54,769 bases of DNA from Nitrosomonas sp. (GCA_028577615.1 JAJSDU010000018.1:1-54769); one strand, 5' to 3'. Shown: positions 17,876 through 25,367, counted from the first letter of the stretch. The notes: generated by a model not told the origin, from the letters alone. Translations and numbers: made by a program.

Positions 17876-17908
17876 TCCATTTCACTCACTACTTTCCGGA
17901 GAATTAAA

Positions 17909-18826
17909 ATGACCGATATCCATCAAGCACATACCGCATTAGGTGATGTAGCAGCCCGCACGCTTGCCAATGCAACCAAAACCATCCCGATGATGGGCAC
18001 TATCACGCCACGCTGGCTGACTCACCTGTTGCAGTGGGTGCCTGTCGAGGCAGGTATTTATCGTGTCAATAAAGTAAAAGACCCCGACCGGGTGACAGTC
18101 GATTGCTCCGCCAAGGATGAACGCGAGCTTCCGGCCACCTACGTCGATTATGAAGAATGGGGGCGGGAATATGTACTCAGCGCGGTGAATACCGTTTTGG
18201 ATGTACATGTTCGTGTAGCCGATCTTTATAGCAGTCCACATGATCAAACACGCGAACAGCTCCGATTAACGATCGAAACCATTAAAGAGCGTCAGGAAAG
18301 CGAACTGATTAACAACAATGAATACGGTTTGCTGAACAATGTCGCTAAAAGCATGAAAATAAAGACACGCTCAGGCGCGCCTACTCCGGATGATCTGGAT
18401 GAGCTGATCTCTCTGGTCTGGAAAGAGCCTGGTTTTTTTCTGGCGCATCCGAAGGCCATAGCGGCCTTTGGACGTGAATGCACGAGACGCGGGGTACCTC
18501 CCCCGACAGCATCTCTGTTTGGCTCACAGTTTCTTACCTGGCGTGGACTGCCGCTCGTACCTTGCGACAAGTTGGGAATTAACGGCGGCAAAACGAATAT
18601 CCTGCTGCTTCGCACCGGAGAAAGCCGCCAAGGCGTGGTAGGTCTTTATCAACCTGGATTACAGGGTGAACAAGGGATGGGTTTATCCGTACGTTTTATG
18701 GGTATCAATCATAAAGCAATTGCCTCTTATCTGGTTTCCCTGTATTGCTCGCTGGCTGTGTTGACAGAAGATGCGCTTGGTGTACTCGAAAATGTTGACA
18801 TAGGTAAATACCATGAATATAAATAA
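17909..18826 (+). CDS. Family 2A encapsulin nanocompartment shell protein (SrpI-like)
   Basis: A 305-residue protein of the size and sequence type of SrpI-like Family 2A encapsulins, which have the HK97 phage-capsid fold and assemble into icosahedral shells. Recognisable parts are an N-arm (about 1-40), TPRWLTHLLQWVPVEAGIYR, ATYVDYEEW, the helix containing REQLRLTIETIKERQESEL, the segment PTASLFGSQFLTWRGLPLVP, and a C-terminal part with GLYQPGLQGEQGMGLSVRFM. There is no extra cyclic-nucleotide-binding insertion, which separates 2A from 2B. It overlaps the cysteine desulfurase gene by 14 bases. Related systems are reported to encapsulate the desulfurase and store sulfur. Identification from sequence memory is strong but not verified by alignment. 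Confidence 0.9.
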   Translation: MTDIHQAHTALGDVAARTLANATKTIPMMGTITPRWLTHLLQWVPVEAGIYRVNKVKDPDRVTVDCSAKDERELPATYVDYEEWGREYVLSAVNTVLDVHVRVADLYSSPHDQTREQLRLTIETIKERQESELINNNEYGLLNNVAKSMKIKTRSGAPTPDDLDELISLVWKEPGFFLAHPKAIAAFGRECTRRGVPPPTASLFGSQFLTWRGLPLVPCDKLGINGGKTNILLLRTGESRQGVVGLYQPGLQGEQGMGLSVRFMGINHKAIASYLVSLYCSLAVLTEDALGVLENVDIGKYHEYK

Positions 18827-20471
18827 TTTTAATAAACTGATAGCGGAAAGTGCTGAACAGATTGCCGCGTATCAGCCGGGCTCCAGAACGCTGGCGCATC
18901 TTGTGAATGAACTGTTAAATGTGCCGTCAGATGAGAACGCGACGGCCACCTTGCCTTCACGTGATCTGAAATCCGCTGCTATAAGCCCCCCCGGGTTTGA
19001 TACCGATTCTACGCTCGATACTGCACATGCAGCCTGGCGATCACCCGCAGCTTCGATATCACAAGGCGGTGATTTGTCCGCCGCATTTCTTTCGACCGAA
19101 AGGAATAGTAATTCTTCACGTTTCAACGGTAGAGGGGCTGATGTTTTGATTCAACCAGCCCGGGAGTCATCTTTTTATTTTCTTGATGAAGTTACCGTGC
19201 CTAACCGCAACGATCAGATACCGCAGATTACTTCCCGGCATCCCGCTTTTGATGTTCATGCCATTCGGCGCGACTTTCCGATTCTGCAGGAACATGTCAA
19301 TGGCCGTCCCCTGGTCTGGCTGGATAATGCGGCGACAACACAGAAACCTCAGGCTGTCATTGATCGACTTACCTATTTCTACCAGCACGAAAATTCCAAT
19401 ATCCATCGTGCAGCCCATGAATTAGCGGCGCGCGCCACTGATGCTTATGAGGAATCGCGCGAAAAAGCCCGACGTTTCATCAATGCGCCATCAGCAGAAG
19501 AGATCATTTTCGTCCGCGGCACAACTGAAGGCATTAATCTTGTTGCCCAAAGCTGGGGACGACAAAATATTGGCGAGGGCGATGAAATCGTGATTACCTG
19601 GCTGGAGCATCACGCCAATATTGTTCCCTGGCAGATGCTGTGCAACGAACGTGGCGCAAAACTGCGGATAGCGCCTGTCGACGACAGCGGTCAGATTTTA
19701 TTGGAAGAGTATCAGAAGCTGCTCAATTCAAATACCAGGCTTGTCGCGTTTTCCCAGGTTTCCAATGCACTCGGCACAGTTACGCCCGCTCAAGAAATAG
19801 TGGAAATGGCGCATCGTGCCGGTGCACACGTATTGATCGATGGCGCGCAATCGGTTTCACACATGCGCGTGGATGTTCAACAGTTAAATTGCGACTGGTT
19901 TGTATTTTCGGGTCACAAAGTATTTGGTCCGACCGGCATCGGCGTCGTATTTGGCAAAGCCGATCTGCTTGAAACCATGCCACCCTGGCAAGGAGGGGGT
20001 AACATGATCGAAGACGTTACTTTCGAGAAAACTTCATATCATGGTGCACCCGCCCGTTTCGAGGCAGGAACAGGAAATATCGCGGATGCTGTAGGATTAG
20101 GCGCTGCAATTGATTACGTGGAACGTATTGGAATCGATAACATTAACCGCTATGAACACGATTTGATGGTTTATGCGACGCGTGCTTTGAATTCAATCCC
20201 AGGACTGCGGCTTATCGGTACAGCATCTGAAAAGGCCGGCGTGCTTTCTTTTAATTTAAAAGGATTTACCTCGGAAGAAGTGGGTAAAGCATTGAATCGA
20301 GAAGGCATTGCTGTTCGCGCCGGGCACCACTGCGCACAACCTATCCTGCGCCGGTTTGGTGTTGAAACAACAGTTCGTCCGTCTCTTGCGTTTTACAATA
20401 CTTATGCGGATATTGACAGACTAATAGTCGCATTAAATCGCATTGAAGGCAGTCGCCGTTCTGTCTTTTAA
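18813..20471 (+). CDS. Encapsulin cargo cysteine desulfurase with N-terminal targeting extension
   Basis: A 552-residue protein. Residues 1-145 are a low-complexity, Ser/Ala/Asn-rich extension with short hydrophobic motifs (RTLAHLVNELL at about 25-35 and SSFYFLDEV at about 118-126). Residues about 150-545 are a SufS-type PLP enzyme: LVWLDNAATTQKP, the PLP Lys369 in FSGHKVFGPTG, and the catalytic Cys507 in RAGHHCAQP. It removes sulfur from cysteine as an enzyme-bound persulfide, leaving alanine. In Family 2A encapsulins such extensions direct loading into the shell. The ATG lies inside the shell gene (14-bp overlap), so translation is coupled. No sufBCD genes are adjacent, which argues against ordinary Fe-S assembly. 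Confidence 0.92.
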   Translation: MNINNFNKLIAESAEQIAAYQPGSRTLAHLVNELLNVPSDENATATLPSRDLKSAAISPPGFDTDSTLDTAHAAWRSPAASISQGGDLSAAFLSTERNSNSSRFNGRGADVLIQPARESSFYFLDEVTVPNRNDQIPQITSRHPAFDVHAIRRDFPILQEHVNGRPLVWLDNAATTQKPQAVIDRLTYFYQHENSNIHRAAHELAARATDAYEESREKARRFINAPSAEEIIFVRGTTEGINLVAQSWGRQNIGEGDEIVITWLEHHANIVPWQMLCNERGAKLRIAPVDDSGQILLEEYQKLLNSNTRLVAFSQVSNALGTVTPAQEIVEMAHRAGAHVLIDGAQSVSHMRVDVQQLNCDWFVFSGHKVFGPTGIGVVFGKADLLETMPPWQGGGNMIEDVTFEKTSYHGAPARFEAGTGNIADAVGLGAAIDYVERIGIDNINRYEHDLMVYATRALNSIPGLRLIGTASEKAGVLSFNLKGFTSEEVGKALNREGIAVRAGHHCAQPILRRFGVETTVRPSLAFYNTYADIDRLIVALNRIEGSRRSVF

Positions 20472-20564
20472 AACTCATGCAGCGCAAAGAATATTTCTGA
20501 AGCTGTCTATTTATGCTGCATTTCAAATTAAATAAATTCATCAATAAGTGGAACAACATAAAAA

Positions 20565-21485
20565 GTGAATTTCCAGCAATTACGCATCATCAGTGAAACT
20601 GTGCGCCAGCATTACAATCTGACGAAAGTCGCCAATGCCTTATTCACCTCGCAATCCGGCGTCAGCAAGCATATCAAGGATCTCGAAGACGAATTGGGCG
20701 TCGAGTTATTCATCCGCAAAGGCAAGCGCTTCACCGGACTGACCGCGCCAGGCAAACAGCTGGTCACTGTCGTTGAACGTGTTTTACTGGACGCCAGCAA
20801 TATCAAGCGCATGGCGGAGGAGTTCAGTCAGCACGATCAGGGCGAACTGACGATCGTCACGACACACACGCAGGCGCAATATGCCCTGCCGTCCGTTGTC
20901 GCGCAGTTTAAAAAGGAATTCTCCAAAGTACACTTAGTGCTGCATCAGTCCAGCCCCAGCGAAATTGTTTCGATGCTGCTGGATGACCAGGCCGATATCG
21001 GCATTGCAACAGAAGCGCTCGGCGATGTGGATCATCTGGTTTCGTTTCCCTATTATTCATGGCATCACTCGATTATCGTACCGCCCGGACATCCCCTGCT
21101 TTCCCGGCAACCGCTGACGCTCGAAGAAATCGCGCGATTTCCAATCATCACTTACCACCAGGGATTTACCGGCAGGTCAAGGATTGATCAGGTTTTTGCC
21201 AGTGCCGGTCTAACACCCGACATTGCGATGTCCGCGCTGGATGCCGATGTGATCAAAACTTACGTCAAGCTCGGTCTGGGTATCGGCATTATCGCGTCCG
21301 TAGCTTTTATTCCGGAACAGGATTCTTCTCTGGTGATGCTTTCCGGACAGCATTTATTCGAAAAAAACACAACCGTTATCGCAATCCGCCGCAATCATTT
21401 TCTTCGCAGCTATGCCTACCGGTTCATGGCGCTTTGCGTGCCAACACTGAGTGAATCGGCCATCCGTTCCGCCACGCAGATCTAA
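20565..21485 (+). CDS. cysB: CysB-family LysR-type transcriptional regulator
   Basis: A 306-residue LysR-type regulator with a GTG start. The winged helix (about 1-60) reads MNFQQLRIISETVRQHYNLT then VANALFTSQSGVSKHI; the effector-binding domain follows from about 90 (ELTIVTTHTQAQYALP). The QSGVSKHIKDLEDELG helix is typical of CysB/Cbl. It is expected to activate sulfate uptake and cysteine genes in response to N-acetylserine and sulfur limitation. It lies 93 bases after the desulfurase gene and ends at a good intrinsic terminator (21571-21606). Confidence 0.9.
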   Translation: MNFQQLRIISETVRQHYNLTKVANALFTSQSGVSKHIKDLEDELGVELFIRKGKRFTGLTAPGKQLVTVVERVLLDASNIKRMAEEFSQHDQGELTIVTTHTQAQYALPSVVAQFKKEFSKVHLVLHQSSPSEIVSMLLDDQADIGIATEALGDVDHLVSFPYYSWHHSIIVPPGHPLLSRQPLTLEEIARFPIITYHQGFTGRSRIDQVFASAGLTPDIAMSALDADVIKTYVKLGLGIGIIASVAFIPEQDSSLVMLSGQHLFEKNTTVIAIRRNHFLRSYAYRFMALCVPTLSESAIRSATQI

Positions 21486-21570
21486 TGCACTATCCGGTGG
21501 ACCGCGGCTGCAAACTTCAGGATCTTCCATTTTTTACTGCTTTCCGTTTGCCCGGCTGATGAAAAGCCCA

Positions 21571-21606
21571 CGAAAGTCCGATTAACCCCGTGTAATCGGA
21601 CTTTCG
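21571..21606 (+). terminator. Terminator after cysB, also a REP-like palindrome
   Basis: CGAAAGTCCGATTA (21571-21584) pairs perfectly with TAATCGGACTTTCG (21593-21606), and TATTTT follows. It closes the sulfur block. The core resembles the GATTA..TAATC palindromes at 22898-22933 and 25724-25759, so it may be a recruited REP-like element. The remaining DNA up to 21964 has only a 65-codon ORF without coding features. Confidence 0.65.
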
Positions 21607-21964
21607 TATTTTGGAATACATCCGAAAAGTAGGATAATAAAAAAATGAAAAACTACGGGATGCGGACCAGATGGAACCCGCGATCAGCAGCACGGGTCAA
21701 TCATCAGGGCCAGGAATCTGTCGAACATAAGACTAATCTACTGCGCCAATGGGATAACGACTCATATTTCCTCAATTTTTCGTTACATAACCCTGATATG
21801 CGCCTCAAAATTGAGAAAATTAGCGCTCGTTCTCCCACTTGACTCGCCACGATTGCTTAAATCCGACAGATTCCTAGTGATAATTATGGTTCAAAAGCAA
21901 ATTGGCACCCGTGAAAATCCCGTATAAAGAATGGAAAATTGTTTATTGCATTAAAAGGAAGAAT

Positions 21965-22468
21965 ATGACTCAATATTTTAAAAAGAAACTTTTGTTACTC
22001 ATACTGATCATTTTTGGCGCGGGAATACATTTCCCTTCTTTGGCGCTTGACAGTATTGACGCGCATAAAAAAGTAATCAGTCCGGAAGAACTGTTCTGGA
22101 TCGAAAACCAGATACAGTTTGCCGCTCGTATTGACAGCGGCGCAAAAAGCACATCGATTCACGCCGTAGATATTGAAGTAGAAGATGCGGCAGAATCCAT
22201 GAAAGACAATGTTGGCAAACAGGTCAACTTTACGATTATTAATGAAAAAGGCGATCAATGGCGAATGTCCAGAAGAATCAGTTCTATAACCAAAATACGA
22301 AATTCCCAGGGCGTCGAGTATCGTTATAACGTCCCCTTGCGCATCGGCTGGGACGAGATCAATAAAACAGTTGATGTCAATTTGCGCGATCGCAGCAGAA
22401 TGACTTACAAATTGTTAGTTGGGCGAGACTGGATGAAGCGTGAAGTGGTCATTGATTTAGAACAATGA
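21965..22468 (+). CDS. RimB/RimK-associated retropepsin-like zinc protease, secreted form
   Basis: A 167-residue protein from ATG 21965 (RBS AAAAGGAAG); an earlier in-frame start at 21902 is unlikely. Residues 1-28 are a signal peptide or membrane anchor. The rest matches the family annotated ATP-dependent zinc protease (PF05618), a retropepsin-like fold: ARIDSGAKSTSIHA has the Asp-Ser-Gly-Ala active-site triad, and LVGRDWM is the conserved closing strand. In some gammaproteobacteria the family works with RimK on glutamylated ribosomal protein S6, but this copy has a signal sequence and no rimK neighbour, so its substrate is probably periplasmic and unknown. Confidence 0.75.
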   Translation: MTQYFKKKLLLLILIIFGAGIHFPSLALDSIDAHKKVISPEELFWIENQIQFAARIDSGAKSTSIHAVDIEVEDAAESMKDNVGKQVNFTIINEKGDQWRMSRRISSITKIRNSQGVEYRYNVPLRIGWDEINKTVDVNLRDRSRMTYKLLVGRDWMKREVVIDLEQ

Positions 22469-22853
22469 ACCGATATTGGTTGTCGGTACAAAATGCTGTC
22501 GGCGCCATCGGCGTTTCACCAATGCGCATCTCGCATGTCATCAAGGGGACATGCCCGGTTACGGCGGAACTGACTTTACTGATCGGGCGCGCATTCGGCC
22601 AGTCACCACAATATTGGCTCAATCTACAAACCGCTTATGATTTAAAGAGACCTTTGCACGGTTACTACGCGGTACAATAATCGCGTTAAAAATTTGCGAA
22701 AAATGCTCATTTACTCCGTGTAAACTCCGCTTTTTCGCAAATTTTTGCCTTATTCTCGCACCGCTCATGACACCGTGCAGAGGTCTCTTAAAAATCGCCG
22801 AAGCCAGTCTGGGTAAGTTACTGAACGATGTTCACTTAATCGCGCGGGCTTGA
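22465..22853 (+). pseudogene. higA-type antitoxin remnant, 5'-truncated and split by a MITE
   Basis: The frame from 22465 encodes a HigA/VapI-type helix-turn-helix from the second helix on (LSVQNAVGAIGVSPMRISHV, then GRAFGQSPQYWLNLQTAYDL). The usual first 20 residues are missing, and no higB toxin is nearby. At codon 61 the frame enters a 141-bp inverted-repeat element (22647-22787), which supplies the false ending RPLHGYYAVQ and stop. After the element the original ending resumes in phase: LKIAEASLGKLLNDVHLIARA, stop at 22851-22853. Removing the element and one TTAAA copy restores ...AYDLKIAEASLG. The piece starts in an ATGA overlap with the protease gene. Confidence 0.75.
22647..22787. mobile_element. 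141-bp MITE inserted in the higA remnant
   Basis: GAGACCTTTGCACGGT (22647-22662) and ACCGTGCAGAGGTCTC (22772-22787) are terminal inverted repeats with 15 of 16 matches. TTAAA flanks both sides (22642-22646 and 22788-22792) and looks like the target duplication. Inside, a second perfect 16-bp inverted repeat (22688-22703 with 22731-22746, core TTTGCGAAAAA) would form a strong stem. It has no ORF. The parent transposon family cannot be named with confidence; IS5-like ends are possible. Confidence 0.78.
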
Positions 22854-22897
22854 TTTATTATCGGTAAATCTGGCTGAGAAAAGCGAAACTCAGTCCG

Positions 22898-22933
22898 TGT
22901 AGGCCTGATTAACCTTGCATGATCAGACTTACA
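22898..22933. repeat. REP-like palindrome
   Basis: TGTAGGCCTGAT (22898-22909) pairs with ATCAGACTTACA (22922-22933), with 10 of 12 matches and the loop TAACCTTGCATG. It is related to the palindromes at 21571 and 25724. The stretch 22854-23173 otherwise holds only one copy of the TGTCGA(T)nACAC motif (23075-23092) and no gene. Confidence 0.5.
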
Positions 22934-23074
22934 TGCTGACGAAACAACCGTCAAGCAATACTCAAACGAACAATCGTACCGGTATTCGTTCCATGAATCG
23001 AACTTACGCAGCGCTTTGAATGAAATAATCGGAGGCAACATCGAAAGATCGGAATCGCTATTCATGCTTGTATG

Positions 23075-23092
23075 TGTCGATTTTTTTTACAC
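23075..23092 (+). promoter_or_regulatory. Upstream copy of the TGTCGA-T-rich-ACAC motif
   Basis: TGTCGATTTTTTTTACAC at 23075-23092 differs at one of 18 positions from TGTCGATATTTTTTACAC at 24206-24223. The second copy lies 73 bases before the -12 end of the sigma54 promoter of the PEP-CTERM gene. A dead IS separates the two copies. The motif may be an activator binding site. Confidence 0.45.
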
Positions 23093-23173
23093 TACGGAGC
23101 GCCTATTGAATCCGTTCGACCCATATCACATCATTCTTTATCAATGAGTTAAAACTATATTGATAATTGTTAG

Positions 23174-24006
23174 GTACTGTCGTCACGAAATGTAGTTAAA
23201 TTACAACTTTATTGTCACTCGCAGGTGGGTTTCATGACGGAGAGCGCGCGGCGACACGATGTTTCAGATGCGGTTTGGGTACTACTGGAACCGCATTTGC
23301 CTGAGCAAAGCGGACAATAGGATGGGATAGCCAGGGACAACCGGCAATTCATCAATGCGGTGTTTTGGATTTTGCGTACAGGTGCGCCATGGCGCAATCT
23401 TCCGGCCAGTTATTGGGATTGAAAAACACGCATCGGAGATTTTGCCGCTGGCGCGATAACGGTATCTGGGAGGCATTGCTGGAACAGCTTATCGATGAAC
23501 CTGATTTTGAATGACTCATGATTGACGCCAGTCACTGCAAAGTGCATCCTCATGCGGCTGGAGCACGTGGAGGCAATCAAGGCATGAGCCGTACAAAAGG
23601 GGGCTCAACACAAAGATACATCTGGCCGTGGATGCGCATGGTATGCCGCTCCGAGCGCTTGTTACAGAAGGTACCCGAGCGGATTGTGTTCAGGCCAACG
23701 AGCTCATTGCCGGCTTCGACGCGCAGCACCTGATTGCTGATAAGGGCTACGACAGCGATGCCATCATTGAGAAAGCCACAGCCCAGGGCATGCAGCCGTG
23801 ATTCCGCCACGCAAAAACAGAAAGACGCAACGATCCTATGACAAAAGCACCTATACCGCCATCGCCATCTGGTCGAGAACGCTTTTCTTGCGCTCAAACA
23901 ATGGCGTAGTATTGCCACTCACTATGCCAAGAACTTCTCTTCATTCATCGCCATCGTCCAGATTCGTTGTCTCGCACTATGGCTCAAAGTCTCGTGACGA
24001 CATTAT
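23174..24006 (+). mobile_element. Degenerate IS5-family element
   Basis: The element is bounded by inverted copies of TGTCGTCACGA (23178-23188 and, reversed, 23992-24002), so it spans roughly 23174-24006; exact ends are uncertain. It carries one transposase gene ruined by stops and frameshifts. It separates two copies of a TGTCGA motif upstream of the PEP-CTERM gene. Confidence 0.7.
23234..23997 (+). pseudogene. IS5-family transposase, broken by stops and frameshifts
   Basis: Pieces in several frames together read as one IS5-type DDE transposase: RRHDVSDAVWVLLEPHLPEQ, then FINAVFWILRTGAPWRNLP (typical N-terminal domain), MIDASHCKVHPHAAGARGG with the first catalytic Asp, KIHLAVDAHGMPLRALVTEG, LIADKGYDSDAII with the second Asp, VIPPRKNRK, and the RHLVENAFLALKQWRSIATH region with the catalytic Glu. 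In-frame stops and at least two frame changes separate the pieces, so it cannot be active. Confidence 0.82.
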
Positions 24007-24052
24007 TTATGGGTTCCATCAGATTTCGTAACATCTTAGGTCGCCGGATTCA

Positions 24053-24128
24053 ACCGCCGGATGTGGAAAACCGCATGTCGAGTGGTGTGGGAGAGGTGAT
24101 GGGCGCAATCCCATCACCCCGCCCCGAT
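24053..24128 (+). other. Possible group II intron remnant
   Basis: CCGCCGGATGTGGAAAACCG, followed by a CATGTCGAGTGGTGTGGGAG stretch, resembles from memory the conserved CCGGATG..CCGCA(C/T)GTCCGGTGGTGTGGGAG stretch near reverse-transcriptase ORFs of group II introns. A perfect stem GGTGATGGG / CCCATCACC (24095-24118) follows. No reverse transcriptase is nearby, so this is at best a scrap. It lies between the dead IS and the PEP-CTERM promoter. Confidence 0.35.
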
Positions 24129-24205
24129 CACGGCTTTTTTCAGGCATGATTCCAGCGGATTTGCTGATATGCAATTGAGTTACGCGCATACGTGCAGGGC
24201 AATAA

Positions 24206-24252
24206 TGTCGATATTTTTTACACAGCAGCTTGAATATGTCGAAAATTTCTAG
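24206..24252 (+). promoter_or_regulatory. Candidate activator sites upstream of the sigma54 promoter
   Basis: TGTCGATATTTTTTACAC (24206-24223) and the partial copy TGTCGAAAATTTCTAG (24237-24252) lie about 45-90 bases before the -24 element. This is the usual zone for enhancer-binding proteins such as NtrC-type regulators. A near-identical copy lies at 23075-23092 on the far side of the IS. Confidence 0.45.
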
Positions 24253-24295
24253 TTAAAATTATATTACCAACTACAGATCAATGACATAAAAAACT

Positions 24296-24311
24296 TGGCA
24301 TGGAGCCTGCT
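24296..24311 (+). promoter_or_regulatory. Sigma54 (RpoN) promoter of the PEP-CTERM gene
   Basis: TGGCATGGAGCCTGCT matches the -24/-12 consensus TGGCACGNNNNTTGCW at 10 of 12 fixed positions, with the essential GG and GC separated by exactly ten bases. Transcription would begin near 24322, leaving a 5' leader of about 255 bases before the ATG at 24579. Sigma54 control is reported for PEP-CTERM genes in other betaproteobacteria, which supports the assignment. Confidence 0.7.
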
Positions 24312-24578
24312 TATATAAGCATAGGAATTCTGCGAATAGCGTGTCCTGAAAGTTAAAAGTTTTTGCTGCCTGATTGTAGTATGCAGTAAACAGAAAATTC
24401 AGGTACAGCGCTCCTATTGTAGGAATTTTGTAAAAGAAACACTTATATTCTAAGACATAATAAAAAAGGATTGATAATGTTTAAATTTTGTAACGATCAA
24501 ACATTGGCAGCTAAGCTTCCAAGTACAAATGTTATTTTAAATTTTGATAGCACGTATACAGTAAAGAGGAAGATCACG

Positions 24579-25367
24579 ATGAACTTACAGAGTCGACTAA
24601 TACGCACGGGGCTCGCATGCGCTCTGTTGTTTACGGCGCTTGCTTCGCATGCCGGTCCGATTTTGACGGTTAGTACTGGCGGCAGCCAGCTGGCGAACGT
24701 CGACGTCGCGACCGGTACAACGACGGTTCTCGGGAACACGGGGCTTGCCCTCACGGACATTGCGTTCAGTCCCACGGGTGACCTTTTCGGCATATCATTT
24801 TCTAACTTGTATAAGGTCAATTCAACCACGGGTGCGACAACCCTCGTAGGTAGCTTGGGCGGAGTTTCCGGTACCGCGAACGCTCTCGTATTCGGTTCCG
24901 ACGGCACCTTGTACATGGCCGGCAACACGCTTTACACGATCAACACTTCGACCGGCGCTTCATCCGCGATTGGATCAGGGATTGGCTATCAGTCTGGCGG
25001 CGATCTCGCGTTCGTAGGAGGCAATCTCTACATGGCGTCCAGCGGTAACCAGCTGATCCAGGTGGACGTCGGCACCGGCTTGGGCACCTTTATCGGTAAC
25101 TTGGGTGTCTCGAACATGTTCGGTCTCGCAACTCCCGACAACGCGACCCTCTACGGCGTGGCCGGCCAAGGCGTTTACACGGTCGACGTTGCGACGGGTG
25201 CAGCTACTTTTCAATCGACGTTTGACCCGACACTCTCGGGCGGGGCTTTCGGCCTAGCGTTTTTCACCGAAGCCGGTGCAGTAAGCGTCCCCGAGCCCGG
25301 CACCCTCGCAGTTCTTGGCCTCGGTCTCGTCGGTATGGGTTTCGCCCGGCGCAGGAAAGCGAGCTAA
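24579..25367 (+). CDS. PEP-CTERM sorting-domain protein, secreted beta-propeller-like
   Basis: A 262-residue exported protein from ATG 24579 (RBS AAAGAGGAAGA); the frame is open further upstream, but that part has no signal peptide and looks non-coding. A signal peptide covers 1-24 (ALASHAGP). Residues about 25-230 contain repeated blade-like units with TGTTTVLG, STTGATTLVGS, STGASSAIGSG and ATGAATFQS, suggesting a beta-propeller. The C-terminus has the sorting signal VPEPGTLAVLGLGLVGMGF followed by ARRRKAS. Such proteins are processed by an exosortase and delivered to the exopolysaccharide matrix or cell surface. Base composition is GC-richer than its flanks, and it may be a recent arrival between decayed elements. 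Confidence 0.85.
   Translation: MNLQSRLIRTGLACALLFTALASHAGPILTVSTGGSQLANVDVATGTTTVLGNTGLALTDIAFSPTGDLFGISFSNLYKVNSTTGATTLVGSLGGVSGTANALVFGSDGTLYMAGNTLYTINTSTGASSAIGSGIGYQSGGDLAFVGGNLYMASSGNQLIQVDVGTGLGTFIGNLGVSNMFGLATPDNATLYGVAGQGVYTVDVATGAATFQSTFDPTLSGGAFGLAFFTEAGAVSVPEPGTLAVLGLGLVGMGFARRRKAS

Noticed and set aside
18813-20471. Housekeeping Fe-S assembly role for the desulfurase (sufS)
   Set aside because: No sufBCDE or isc genes nearby, and the long N-terminal extension and shell gene fit cargo better.
21645-21842. 65-codon ORF after the cysB terminator
   Set aside because: No similarity to any family I know, atypical composition, stands in a decayed gap.
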